Notes under the pieces: generated by a model | The model's database searches: none | The model's input: the letters and a program-made list of their open reading frames with translations, nothing else | Told to the model about the DNA's origin: nothing | Made by a program: the position numbers and the translations under genes | In this document: positions 1-13,600 of the stretch, piece after piece | Layout: every line of letters begins with the position of its first letter | Numbering within the stretch: position 1 is the stretch's first letter | NCBI GenBank assembly: GCA_946902985.2 | Contig: OX336388.2 | Coordinates: 135,729,846-135,793,845 of the forward strand | DNA from: Meconema thalassinum | Lineage: Eukaryota > Arthropoda > Insecta > Orthoptera > Tettigoniidae | DNA: 64,000 nucleotides | Direction of reading: 5' to 3'

Positions 1-1310
1 ATTTTTAACAATATATTTCTTTAAGATTGTTTTTGTAATGCTCTCTCTGACACGAAATATTCAACATAGAAGCTTCAAATATTACCCACATAATGATGAA
101 TGTACTCTGAATATACCAAAAGAACATGCAAGGAAATATCTATTGTAGTTTCTGAGATATGTAACTTAACATCCGAAGTTACATTTTTCTATCGATTCAC
201 ACGTCCCGGTTCCCTTAAATATTTATACTTCGCGTCGCCGCCATGTTATATTTGTGCTCAGCAGGTTATTGAAAGCCATATAGGTGAACTTATATTCATA
301 GCCTCTATAAACATTTAAAAAAATAAGATTGATTGTTGTAATAGTTTCGTAGATAATGAGAACCGACTAAATATTTTGGATGGTCGCCATGTTAGTTTGT
401 TATATGTATAGACCATAGAGTTATGTACCATTAAAGGAAAGTTGTTACATAGGTTCATTATTCAAACTTTCACTTCCATCGCAAGATTACGACACAAGAA
501 ATGAAAACTTAATTTTAAAATTTCGCACAGCTGCCATCTTGAGGTTATGTAAACAATATTGAACTAAATCAGATGCCAGTGCATTACAATATGTATAAAC
601 ATTTATTGTACCATATTTCACTGCGCTCAGATGGTTAAATCACGAGAAAAGTCTATTAAAATATTTCAACTTAGCTTGGCCGCCATGTTCGTTTTGTACT
701 TTAAAGGTTTTTGAAATTTACATGTATAAATTTGTAGCAGTGCGCTGTATCACCGTAAAAAATTTCAGGGTGATATCACTAATAGTTTCGGAGATATAGA
801 ATCCCATTTAAATATTTCGCACATCCGCCATCTTGAGGTTATGTAAACAATTGAACTAAATTAGATGCCAGTGCATTACAATGTGTATAAACATTTGCTT
901 TACCAAGTTTCATTGCGTTGGGATGGTTAACTCGCTAGGAAAGTCTATTTAAAAGTCTCCACTTCGCTGGCGGCCATGTTGAAATTGCATTTACGAGGTT
1001 TTTGAAAGTCTCGTAGGTGAACTTCTAGTAGTGCCCTTTATTACCGTACAATTGTTCGGGTTGATATTAGTAATGTTTTCAAATATATAGAATGGCGGTG
1101 AAATATTTCGCACAGCCGTCATGTTGGATTGGTGAGACGTAATAATATTTGAAGGGCACGGTCGGGGTCGGCTAAAATAGTACTATGACCTTACCGAGTT
1201 TCATTGAAATCGCTCCAGAAGTTTAGAAGTGTACATACGTACACAAACATACGGACAAAATGTTATATCATAAGCCTATTTTTGTTTCATAAAATGAAAA
1301 TTGGCTAAAA
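1..1310 (+). repeat. Internally repetitive element with CGCCATGTTGGAT-like modules, copy 0 (left-truncated)
   Basis: Alternating modules (GCCATGTT and GCCATCTTGAGGTTATG) recur about every 145 bp, with a full period near 293 bp (for example 535 and 828). It ends with ACAAACATACGGACAAAA and a palindrome-like AGCCTATTTTTG...AAAATTGGCT. The same end is seen near 6190-6270. There is no long ORF. The family is unknown to me; it behaves like a dispersed satellite-rich non-autonomous element. It closes just short of host exon 5 (1502). Confidence 0.7.
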
Positions 1311-1501
1311 ATCTAAAATTCCTATAAACATGAGTGAAACGGTGAGGTCAGCAGAAAGCAAGGACCACATTTTATAAAATGGATATAAATACTTACGATT
1401 TGAATTTGAAGAACTCAATTTAAAACCCCTCTTAAGAGATGGCGGAACGTGAACCCCCAACAGAAGGAAGAAAAGAAAGAAAATATGTAGTAGAAACTCA
1501 C

Positions 1502-1607
1502 CGGTCAGCTCTGGTACCGAAGGACCATCACCACCATACTCTTTGGGCAGAATTCTTTTAGGAATGTACTTCTCTATAGATGCCAAACCGTCCGGATGTA
1601 CATAAAC
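1502..1607 (-). CDS. CRAL-TRIO gene, coding exon 5
   Basis: A GTTACAG acceptor precedes 1607 and a GTGAGT donor follows 1502. It encodes [17 protein letters not shown] and then [17 protein letters not shown], including the conserved LPKEYGG turn near the end of the CRAL-TRIO domain. It ends in phase 1, so another coding exon must follow left of this window. Confidence 0.9.
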
Positions 1608-4600
1608 CTGTAACACAACGCAAGTATGATTCACCACCCTTCAATTGTTTTCATGGTGGGATTAGAGCCAAGCCAGTTCCGATGAGCCTCGCTGATGACA
1701 ATGAAGAACAGAAATGTCGGAATTGGAATTGGAACTGCTATTTCCGGTAACCTGGTATCTGATACGATGAGTATTGACATTCTCGTTTGGCCTGGTCAAA
1801 AGGTGTAACAGCACAGGGATACCGTTCATTCCATTGACTTAATCTGCTCATATTGGTCTCTAGAAGATGATAACGATTTAAAAATCAATTCCACAAGCTT
1901 TCCAGTACACCAGGCGTTCCTTTTTTCACAACCTGACTTTTCTAACAGTTTCAGATTTCAAGTTGCTAGTCTCTTCCTTATTGAGAAAAGCCATGTTAAC
2001 AGTACCAAATAATACTTTATTATATTTGTGGAAAGTAAGAATAAGGAATGGTTCACATTCTTGGGCAACACAGAGCTTTGACTTGACACGTTCAGCGGTT
2101 TGAGTGAGCCTGGGGTTTTCCTTTAAATCGACAACACTGAGAATAAGGAATTCCAGTAATATCGTGGTGTCCTTAATAGCATTTAAATCCTTCAGTATGC
2201 CTTCCTTCGGAGGGGAAGTAAAGCTGGCAGGCCCATATCATAGATTTATGGCATGTAAAAGAACCTACCACTACAATTGGAAGCGTATAGCCAAATGTGT
2301 AGGTTATATTTGGTTAGAAACTCTCTATCAAGTTCCAACGTTCACCGCTAGGTGTTAGTGGCAGTAGCATCTGGCAGCCAAAGTGTCCCATGTCTTATCA
2401 TTAGGGCTCGGATCGATATGCTCGAAAATATCTCCAGATATGCTCGAAAATATCTCCAGATATGCTCGAAAACCATGTGTTTTATGCTCGAAAAAACCAT
2501 TATATGCTCGATAGATATGCTCGAAAAAAATTATATGCTGTTAAGTATGCAGAATATGCTGAAAAACACCGTTAAAAACTATAGAAAGGAAAGTGAAACG
2601 AAAAAACCAATAACATATCTTTATATACGGGCTTTATTCTCTAATTTTATGTATGATACACTGCGATATACTCGCATTCAAGTTTCAAGTATATATAAGA
2701 GAAGTTCTCTTATAAAAGTTACAGTTTAAAAGTTCATTTACAAAATGTTCAAAATTAGGCGAGTCATTGAAGTATCTGCATTGGTCTGTACAACAAGTAT
2801 TTTATGTTTTCAGTTTTGAATGATTTTCTTAAATTAGTCAATAAAAGTTTCAATGACGAGAACGACCTCACTGAAGGCTAAAAACCTGCGGTTTTATTAT
2901 GCGCACCAGATAGGCTTTTCAATAATTATTTCTGTTTTCGAACCTTAAGGATGGTCAGGGCCCAAATTCGGCATGGGGGAATTCGAAGGAAAACAAACTA
3001 TTTAGACGAAAACCACAATAATATGGATTTATGTGCTTCTATTCTGAAAACCACGGTTTTATGCATTTATATGCTCGATACATTTCAATTCTGTTGGTCC
3101 CAGTGAGGTGAAAATACCACCGAAAGGCTTCTTTCAATGTGTAATATTCAGGGGAAAAATATGCAAATATGCTTGAATCCGAGCCCTACTTATCATCTTG
3201 GTTGCTGTTACCGACTCCTGTAACCCATTAGATGTGTCGGAATGTGGCTCTGTCCTGGATGTTTTGTTCTGTGATGTTTATTTCGTGCAGGTCCTTCTTG
3301 GCGTTAATAAACCATTTCGCATATGAGCTACCTTTCTTGTTGGACTCGTGAAAAAGATTGAGCAAATTTTTAGTGACCCTGACGTTTCTATGTCACTTTC
3401 AACAAGTAGTTCCGTGAAGAAATAAATAGCCTATTTTCATATATCCTACTAATAATAATTGCCTCTATCAACATACAAATCGTCAGTTTGATTGCTGTAA
3501 TAGATTCGTAGATATTGAGAAGCATCTAAATATTTTGGATGGTCACCATGTTGGATTTTTATATTATAGACCATAGATGTATGTACTATTACATGAAGAT
3601 TATTGTGTAGGTGCTTTATTCAAACTTCAATCGCATGATTAGGGCACAAGAAATAAAAGCAGGATTTTAAATTTCGCTCAGCCGCCATCTTGTGGTTATG
3701 AAAATAATTTAAATGAATTACATGCCAGTCGATTAACATTTGTATAACCATATACCGTATCAAGTTTCACTGCGCTCGGATGGTTAAAACGCAAGACACG
3801 TCCATTTAAATATTTAAATTTCGCGTCGCCGCCATGTTGGATTTGTGCTCGCCAGGTTATTGTACGTCCCATAGGTGAACTTATGCTTATAGCCTCTATA
3901 CACTTACAAAATTTCAATTTGATTGCTGTAGTAGATTAACAGATATTGAGAACCGTCTAAATATTTCGAATGGTCGCCATGTTGGATTTTAATATATGTA
4001 GGCCATAGAGTTATTTAATATTAAGTGATGATTATTGTGTACGTTCATTATGCAAATGTTGATTTGGATCGCATGATTAGAACACAAGAAATAAAAACTT
4101 TATTTTCGGAATTCGCACAGCCGCCATCTTGAGGTTACGTAAACAATTGAACTAAATTAGATACCAGTGCATTTCAATGTGTATAAACCTTTTCTGTGTC
4201 TGGCTGCGTGGCTCAGGGGTAACGTTCTCGCTTGCTGAGTCCAAGATTGCAGGTTCGAAACCTGGCGCAGTCAGCTGGCATTTGAGGGTGCGCAAATGCG
4301 AAGGAGCCGTGTCAGTACATTTACTGGCACGATAAATATCTCCTTCGGGGCAAAATGCCGGCACCTCGGCGTCTCTAAAAGCCAGTGTAGTTAAAAGGGA
4401 CGTAAAACCAATAACATTATTATTAAACATTTTCTGTACGAAGTTTCATTGCGTTTGGATGATTACATCGCGAGGAAAGTCTATTTAAAACTTTCAACCT
4501 CGCTTGGCCGCCATGTTCGTTTTGTAGTTAACAGGTTTTTGAAAGTCTCATAGATGAACTTCCAGTAGTGCCCTTTATCTCCGTACAAAATTTCATGGTG

Positions 4601-7600
4601 ATACCCGAAATAGTTTCAGAGATATAGAATGCCGGTGAAATATATCGCACTGCCGCCATCTTGAGTTATGCAAAAAAATTGAACGAAGTTAGATGTCGGT
4701 ACATTACAATGTGTATAAACGTTCATGGCTTTTGTAGACTTAGAAAAGGCTTTTGATAACGTTGATTGGACTAAATTGTTTGACATTTTGAAATCGATTG
4801 GAATAAAGTACAGGGAAAGGAGGGTGATATACAATCTATACAGAAACCAGACAGCAGTCATTCGAGTTGAAGGACGTGAGAGAGAAGCTGGTATTCAGAA
4901 AGGTGTAAGGCAAGGCTGCAACTTATCACCCATACTTTTCAATCTTTACATTGAACAAGCAATGAAGGAAATTAGAGAAAAATTTAAAGTGGGAGTGAAG
5001 ATTCAAGGAGAAATAATTTCAACTCTGAGATTTGCTGATGACATCGTCATCTTGGCCAACAAGCCTGAGGATTTGAATGAGTTTTTGAATGGTATGGACT
5101 CCGTCTTACGGAAAGAATTCATGATGAAAATTAATAAATGTAAAACAAAAATACTGGAATGCAGCCGAAATAAATCAGAAACCTCTATGGAGATCAAATT
5201 GGCAGGTGAAAAGCTGAAGGAAGTAGGAGATTTCTGTTACTTAGGAAGCAGAATAACCAGTGATGGACGAAGCAAAGAGGATATAAAAAGTAGGTTGGCT
5301 CAGGCAAGAAAAGCATTTCTACAAAAAAGGAATCTGCTGACATCGAATATAGATTTAGGTATTAGGAAGTCATTCTTGAAAGCCTTTGTCTGGAGCGTGG
5401 CGCTCTATGGAAGTGAAACTTGGACTATTGGTGCAGCAGAAAAGAGGAGAATTGAAGCATTTGAAATGTGGTGCTACAGGAGAATGATGAAGATCAGATG
5501 GGTAGATAGGGTTACAAACAAAGAGGTATTAAGACGAGTGGGAGAGGAGAGATGTTTCTGGCGACTGCTAATGAAGAGAAGGGATAGGTTGGTAGGACAC
5601 ATACTAAGACACCCAGGAATAGCAAGCTTAGTTATGGAAGGAAGGGTCGAGGACAAGAATTGTAGGGGTAGACCAAGGTTAGAATATGTTAAACAGATTG
5701 CCTCGGATGTAGGGTGTGGTAGCTATGTAGAGATGAAACGATTAGCTCAGGACAGGGAGGCATGGAGAGCTGCATCAAACCAGTCAAAAGACTGAAGACT
5801 CAAACAAACATATAGGCTACTGTACCAAGTTTCATTGCGTTTGGTTGGTTGGTTAAATCGCGAGAAACGTCTATTTAAATGTCGCAACTTCGGTTGGCCG
5901 CCATGTTGGTTATGTAGTTACCAGGTTTTCAAAGGTTACATAGGTGAACTTCTAGTAGTTCCCTTTATCACCGTACAAAATTCCAGGGTGATATAGGTAA
6001 TAGTTTCGGAGATATTGAATGCTGGTGATATATTTCACACAGCCGCCATGTTGGATTGGAGAGACGTAACAAATTTTGAAGGGAACGGTCGGGGTCACCC
6101 GGGATAGTGCTATGAACTTACCGAGTTCCATTGAAATCGCTCCAGCCGTTTAGAAGTTATTAGGGGGTACACAAAAATCCATCACACACACACGCACACA
6201 CAGACAGACACACGGACAAAAGGTGATCTCATAAGCCTATTTTTTTTCATAAATGAAAATAGGCTAAAAATCTCTTAAGTACAAAACGAACATGGTGGCC
6301 AAGAGAAATTGAAACATGTAAATGGACTTTTCTCGCGATTTAACCTTCCGAGCGCAGTGAAATATGATAGAGCAAATATTTATACACATTGTAGCGGCTA
6401 TGCGAAATTTTAAAATCTCGTTTTTTATTTCTTGTGTCCTAAACATGCGTTTGAAGTTTGAATAATACACCTACGCAATAATGATTGATTAATTCTGAAT
6501 GAATAATGCCTCCCCATTCCCGCAAAGATTCCTCCTTTAGCGTCTGGACAGTAGCACTTACTGTAAGTTAAGTATCAGTAGTGGAGTGATGGTGCTTCTG
6601 ACCCACCCATTTTATTTGTACCAGACTGTACAAGTTAAAATAATTAATATCTCTCAAACGCATGGTCGGATGTTGAGAAATGAGGTGTCCTAGGACTCGG
6701 GCTGACGTCCTCTTTTCTATGGACCATGTATTATATTTTTCAAAATTTTTTTAAAATTTTTTGTTTTCGAAAATAGGTAATAGTTTGAAAACCAAAAATG
6801 ATAGAACGTTGTGCCATGGCTCAAACGAATGGTCTTTATGACCTTTATTTTCTATAATAAAACTTTTTTACTTTTTATGTTTTTTTGAAAACACTCGAAT
6901 TTTGAAAATCCTATATTTTGGAAACTAGGAACTCTACAAAAAAAATTGTTTGACGTAAATCAATGGTCCCTATCCCCTCTACCTCCAAAATAAATTTCAA
7001 GTCTCTAGGATGAAAACCTGCAGTAGTGTGGTAAGGACAGAGCTGTTCCACTTAGGAAGTTGTGAGCCCTTGCGACCTTGGAATGGAAGGAGCCATGCTA
7101 GGAGGGCGTGCTTGGATTCGTTTTTTTTGTCTCGTCGTGCTCTTTACGGGAATGTCGGTGTCGAAAATGTGAAAATCTGGAAACACAGTCTTTTTGGGGG
7201 AAAAACGTGATTTTAGACATTTTGCTATATCTCACGAACCAATAACGCTAAGGGCATGTACGACAGGTCCAAGGACTCGGGGTGACGTCCTCTTTGCTAT
7301 GGACCACTCGTTATAATTTTTAATAAAATTGGAAACGCAATTTTGGGGTAAACACGTGTTTTTGTGATTTTTGCCGATATCTCACGAACCAATAACGCTA
7401 GAGACGTGTACGAGGTGTCCTAGGACTTGGGCTAACGCCCCCTTTCAAATGTGGTAGATATTTTTTCCAAAAAGATAATTCACAAAGGGCCTAACGCCAT
7501 ACATGTTGAAATAACGTTTTCTTTTTCTTTGCCTGTTTATAATGTCCATGAAGCGTGGCGGTTGAGAGAGACGATACTGCTGGATGTGTGTGTTTCAACA

Positions 7601-10600
7601 AACCTGTCGCTGACCAAGGTGGCTGTGTTCAATAGATCAATCGCTATTTCGGCGGGTCGGTGTATGACAGAGCGAGGGTGCGTTTTCTGATATTTTACCT
7701 TTAACGTGTAAACGGTGATGAGAACTTGGTTCTATGTTGGTCGAAGCGAGTAGAGAAAACAAACTTACAGGAGGTGAATGTCATTTGAGCTTATTGGAAG
7801 GCATTGATCTGACTTGACAACAGGTGACGCTTGAAGGTGAAATAATCTGACCATCGTGGTTGCAGGGGAGTGTGAAAGGCATGCACACACATGTGTGAAA
7901 CCACATGTAGGCTAAACCAGTGACATCCTGTTTTGCTTCGTACGTGACAAAATGCAAGTCCATGTGAAATTTGATCTACCGCAGGTGTTCGCTTGGGACG
8001 TTATCTGTCCACATGCGCGATAACTGTTAACAAGTTACATCCTGTCTTGCTTCGTACGTGACAAAATGCAAGTTGACGTGAAATTTGATCCGGCACAGGT
8101 GTTCGCCTGGGACGTTAGCTGTCCACGTGCACGATAAGAGAATCTTCAAAGCATGGGAATCGCTGAATCAGTAAAAAGTATGATGCAACTTGTCGGAATG
8201 ATGTCACAACCAATAGATAGGCAAGAGCTGCAAACACCAGTGGTGGGAGGTGGAGGGGGGGGGGGAGAGGGGGAGGGGTAATGTAAGAGAGAACACAAGT
8301 GGAAAGAGAAAGAAATATGTGGAGCTGAAGACTGTACACATAGAGCTATAGGTGGTGTACAACATGTGTGAATAAATAAAAAGTACACAGGTTCACACAA
8401 CATGTAGTTTATTGATCCAAGAATTAAACGTAGAGTTAAACCCTAACCATTTGACGTAGAGTTTATTTCCTTTTTGTTTCAACACTTTTTCCACAAGATA
8501 ATGCTGAGGAAATGATGTTTTCTGAAGTTCATGGAGATAAAATCTACCTTTTATGGGTTGATGGTTGAGGTCCTCGAGTAAATAGGTGACTGGACTGTCC
8601 AAGTAGACTCGACGAATTCGAAATAGTTCAGTCCCCCACAGAGGCGTGTAGCCCTTATTGAAGGCAGACTTAAATTTGCTCACACGAACAAAATCCCCAA
8701 TGTTCAGTCGGTGACGTTTAGGATCGGCTGTTTTTATGGGGTTAAACAGTTTATCCAATCGCTGAATATTTTTAGTTACGAGACGTGGCTTGGTCCCAAT
8801 CGTTCTATGGTTGGTGTCATTGTAACGTGACACTAGCTCAGGTAACATGTCCAACCAGCGATAACTGCCCTGAGCGGTAAACGCTTTCCACATATGGGTT
8901 TTCAATGTTCGGTTGAACCGCTCGACCACACTGGCTTTCAGATTGCTGTACGTGGTGTAATGGTGAATATCCTTAGATTTGAGAAAACGGGAGAAGTCCT
9001 TGTTGAAAAATTCTTTCCCCTGGTCAGTTTGTAGCAGTTTAGGTTGACGTTGGGAGTGTTGAATAATATGTTGAAAGGCCTTGGTAACTAGTGGACCAGA
9101 CTTGCGACGCACAGGTTCAACAAAGGCCATTTTGGAATAGACATCAATGACGGTCAACATATAGCGTACACCGTCATTAACGCCAGCATAGGGTATCATT
9201 TCATCCAAGTCAGCCTGCCAAAGTTCATCCACACCTCGTGAAATCACCTTGAGTCGTGGATAATGACGCCTAGCTGGGCGATGCAACTCGTGAGCAATAC
9301 CCATTTTAATGGGTGAGGGCTTAAACAATAATTTTGGCATTTCGAAGTTCTTGTTCAATTTCTTGAATTTCCCAATCGTGACCGGTGTGGCCAGCTTGAC
9401 GTGAGGCATGCAACAACTGTAGCCGCTGGACGAGCTTATTGGGATTGTGCCAGTAGGTAACATCCACAAGGGGTTTTAATGGTTTAAATGTCACTCCCGA
9501 AGCGGATGCTTTACGACGAGTACTTTGACTGGTGGGAAACATTTTTGCAATGATGGTTTTATATTTTTGAGATATATTGGCATTCACTTGTTGCGTGGGA
9601 TCATACTGTCTTTTGTGAGCATGGGTATCCAATAAAATGGATTTATATTTGTCAAGGTCCTCTGACGTATAATCATGGGAAGAGGGGGTCCGAGAAAAGA
9701 GCAGCTTTAACAGTCCTGGTGTTAATTTATAGTTGATGTTTTTAATGACAGCTTTAGTACGAGCAAATTTAATGGATGAATCGCCAATTTTAAAACTATC
9801 ATCCTCATAGCGAACACCATACGTGGTATCTGTGTTTCCAAGAAATAGATCGGTGAAATAGGGTTCCAATGTTGATCCATAATATTTTATTAAAATGGTT
9901 TTCAGTTGAGCTTTATGTTGAGGGGTGGCCAAGAGTTGTGAAAACGGAGACGCTCTGGAAGGGCAAGGTGTTTCGACCATGGCCAAGGATTTCTTTTTTC
10001 TCAAAAACTCTGCAAGGGGTGCGGCCTTTTTTTGAGGCGTAAACACGTGTTCCTCCTCAACCTCAACTTCACTAACACTAGTCAAATCATCCTGTTCCTC
10101 TTCCTCTTCCTCAGGGTCCTCGTGCAGCGTCTGCGTGGCTTGTGAAACGGTGGGTAGCGTTTCAGATGGCTTGAAAGAGGGTTTCAACATGGCTTTTAGT
10201 GGAGGTGCTAAATGTTGCTGAATAAACAAAGCATGATTGGCACGTGATTGTTTCAATTGACGAAACTTTTGGCGAATAGTATTTTTTGCTCTAATAATAT
10301 GCTTTTTCAATTGACTCTCTGCTAACGCCATGGTGTCTTGACAAATGACTTGCCGGGGAATGAGACAAGGCCTTAAATAGCAATAAAATGATCAAACCCT
10401 AAGCGATACCGTCCTTGGTTGAGTTCACTTTGTTTGTCAATCACTAAACAGGCATGACGTTGAGTGTTCCAGCACTTGGCACACAATTCTGTAAACATTT
10501 GAAAGGTCATATCCGGATTCACATGTTCATTATAAATGTGACGACTGTTCCTCTCGTCCTGACGAAATAAAACAATGACATTGGCATTGTCACGAATCAA

Positions 10601-13600
10601 CTGTTTGGACATTTTAGAATACGTTTGCCCAAGATAGAAGCAATCGATATGTTTGTGTCGACCCATGCTGAAATAGCTTTGAATGATGCCTTGACGTTCA
10701 GTGGATACATCATCGAAAATCATGAGTGAATCAGGCTTTACCTCATCCGGTGAAATCACATTTTCTTGCATGGAAAATGTGAAATAACCCATATTCTCTT
10801 TTTGTAATCCAGACATGATTTGATCCAGAAACACGTAGAGGGGTTGGTAGAGAGATTTTGCAAAAATATAAATATTTTGAAAACGCAGACCATTGGGCGC
10901 TGTAATGAGGGTTAGCAAAAGATTAGTCTTTCCACAGCCGGAAGGCCCCACAATGATGCAGCGAATGGAAGATGGAAACAGTGAACCATGGCGTTGTTCA
11001 CGTGATGTGGGACAGAGATGGGAAACCATGTCCCCCACGGGGAATGACTCTTGCTGCTTAATAATCTTCATGTCAACTAAGGCTTAGACAGGCTAGCCGG
11101 CTGTCTATATACAGGACACCGAACCTTGTCATAGAAACAGTAGACTGGTACTACAGGTTGACGATGGATGTCTTTGGACGTGCGTTGATGGCCAAAGCTA
11201 GGCCTGTCCTCATACATGATCCTAAACAGGAAACAGATCCTGCTAATAAACACTATGTGGATACGTCAGTAGTGCCACGCACAAAACAGGGAGATTATGA
11301 CTTTAAGGGAACGCGGTTAACCCATGTAAAACATCCTCAAGTGTCTACAGACGTTACTACGAAAAAGTGTGTGGATAACAAAGTGTATGAGTTTTATGAC
11401 AAAGTGCCCCAGCTTATGGTGAATGGCTATAGCGCTAATCACCATCGGATTATTCACGTGGAAGACCCACAAGACGAAGACGATGTTTGTACCAAGCGTT
11501 ACATGACCCATGAAATGAAAAGGCTTTATAAATTTATCCCATCTGTATTTTTAGTGTATCTGACAAATGAAAAACCTGTGAATGACAGAAACCATTTACC
11601 GCTAGTCCATGATCAGCACTTGACCTATGCGCTTGCTTCGGGTTTAAGCCACTATCGATTACACTATGATGGAACCATTCACATCAAATATGCCATACCT
11701 GATGAGAACCATTTACAAATAAAGATAAATGGTCATAGGATGTTGATCCATAACCATGAAATGGTCAATGCTGGTGACGAATTATCCTTTCACCTCATGT
11801 TGACATGGGATGAAAAGCAAGCGGGAAAAACCATAAACGACTTCCCACTTTATGTGGAATTGGAATATACAGCCATGAAATAACCATCTGACGTTAGTTG
11901 TGATTTAAACTTTCTTGTGAAAGGTTGTTGGTCATTATCATCATGGTGAAACAAAGGTATGTGGTGAGAAAGACTAAAAAAAGGACATTGTCCTTGGCAA
12001 AGCCAGGGTTTTCAACATTCGAGGACAAGCCCTTGCGAAAGAAAAAAAGAAAAAATAATGTATTGACCATAAGGAAAGCCCTTCGAGCAGCACAGAGACA
12101 GGTTATTCCAAAACGTCGGCGACAGGTTTCAAACCAAGGGCGAGTGATTCCAGTCCCCAAACGAGCGGGATTTTTACCTGCATTATTTGCCGGGTTGGCT
12201 GCTCTGGGCTCACTTTTGGGCGGTGCCAGTGCAGTGGCGAAAACCATTAACGCCGCGCAGCAGGGCAAGCAGCAACTCAAAGAAAGTCAGCGACACAATG
12301 AAACGATGGAAGCGATTGCCATGGGGGTTAGAAATGCCAATTTAAAGCCAGCCTTTTATCAACAAGGATTTGGGATTTCACCATTTCGAAATATTAAAAA
12401 AAAAAAAAAACCTCAGCCATAGCGAGACATGCCCTGACGCATCAACAAGTGGAGAGCTATGCTAAACAACTAAAGCTTTCTCATTTTCGAGGTGTGTTTA
12501 TGCGAAACCAATTACCCCCACGACCCTGGAAACAGGAATGTGCTGTTGTCAATTTGGATGATCACCGAGGACCAGGAACGCATTATATAGCTTATGTCAA
12601 AGAGGGATCCACGGTATGGTACTTTGACAGTTTTGGGAATTTGCCTCCGCCCATGGAACTAGTGACCTATTTTGGAAACAGGATCAAGATATATTATAAT
12701 GTGAAACGAGAGCAAACGTTTAACAGCCAACAGTGTGGACGTTTGTGTTTAATTTTTTTTATATAAGACGCAGCATAAGCAAAAACGCCACCAGTATGTC
12801 GGCAGAAAGTAAAACGTTTACATTGCATGGACGTGGACCTGAAGTCAGCCTAGACTTTTACCCGCCTATCGAATTGAGTGAAAAACCCTATGGTTTAGGA
12901 CTTGTTTCTCTTGAAACGTACAATCGAATATACAACATACGTGAAAATGTGAACAACAAGTTTTACTATGATGATTCTGTGCTCACCTTGAACTCTGGTG
13001 GATACACGATCGATGACATTTATGAACACATTTATGTGGTGTTGATCAATCAATATGGTTTAAAGTCATTTCTCGACGGAACGCACAAGTTTGAACTTGT
13101 AGGCAATACCAACACTCATCGCTGCAGTATTTTCTCCTCATTCAACATTGACTTTAAAACACACCCCGATTCCATTGGCCCATTACTAGGATTTAAACCA
13201 CGTGTGTTGGAGCCCAACAAAAAACATGAATCAGACCATGAAGTGAAATTCATTGAGGACCATCATGTGTCGGTGACGTGTAATATTATTAGCCAAGTGT
13301 ACACCAATCAGGAACCATCGCATTCACTTTATGACTTTATTGTGACATCGCCCAATGGCTATATTATTCGTCAAAAAAACCCTCCAGTGGTGCTTTTTCA
13401 TGCTGTGGCTGTTGATAGTATTAGTAATATAACATTAAGACTGATCAATAGAGATCAACAACTCATTGATCTAGATTCTACCACACCAGTGACTTACAAG
13501 TTGGTGCTAAAGCCACTATGAAGTTTGTGTATAAAGCAACAACACCGTCTAGGAATGGTGTTAGTTGTTTGCCACGTGAATACACGTTAACATCTCAGAA

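Larger units (their letters stand above)
3405..6270 (+). repeat. Internally repetitive element, copy 1, with nested SINE and LINE
   Basis: Begins AGTAGTTCCGTGAAG followed by AGCCTATTTTCATATATCC, which matches the reverse complement near 38860-38910. It ends with a CA microsatellite, GGACAAAAGGTGATCTC and AGCCTATTTT...AAAATAGGCT. Modules match copy 0 closely. It is interrupted by a SINE (about 4198-4424) and a truncated LINE (about 4720-5808), so it predates both. A short reverse fragment follows to about 6480. Confidence 0.7.

Noticed and set aside
1305..1637. 110-codon ORF taken as a gene
   Set aside because: Only 1502-1607 is coding; both ends of the ORF run through good splice sites into intron.
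7451..7690. 79-codon ORF in the left Polinton repeat, identical at 22599-22838
   Set aside because: Identity is explained by the inverted repeats themselves; no family features, and the neighbouring TIR ORF (7010-7210) is frameshifted in the other arm.
8115..8403. Proline-rich minus-strand ORFs
   Set aside because: They are translations of a G-rich tract between the inverted repeat and the integrase gene.
9341..9469. Longer integrase start at 9469
   Set aside because: It would overlap the DUF8207-like gene by 149 bp and adds no conserved residues; the ATG at 9340 fits better.
10893..11087. Plus-strand ORF opposite the ATPase gene
   Set aside because: Shadow of the ATPase coding strand.
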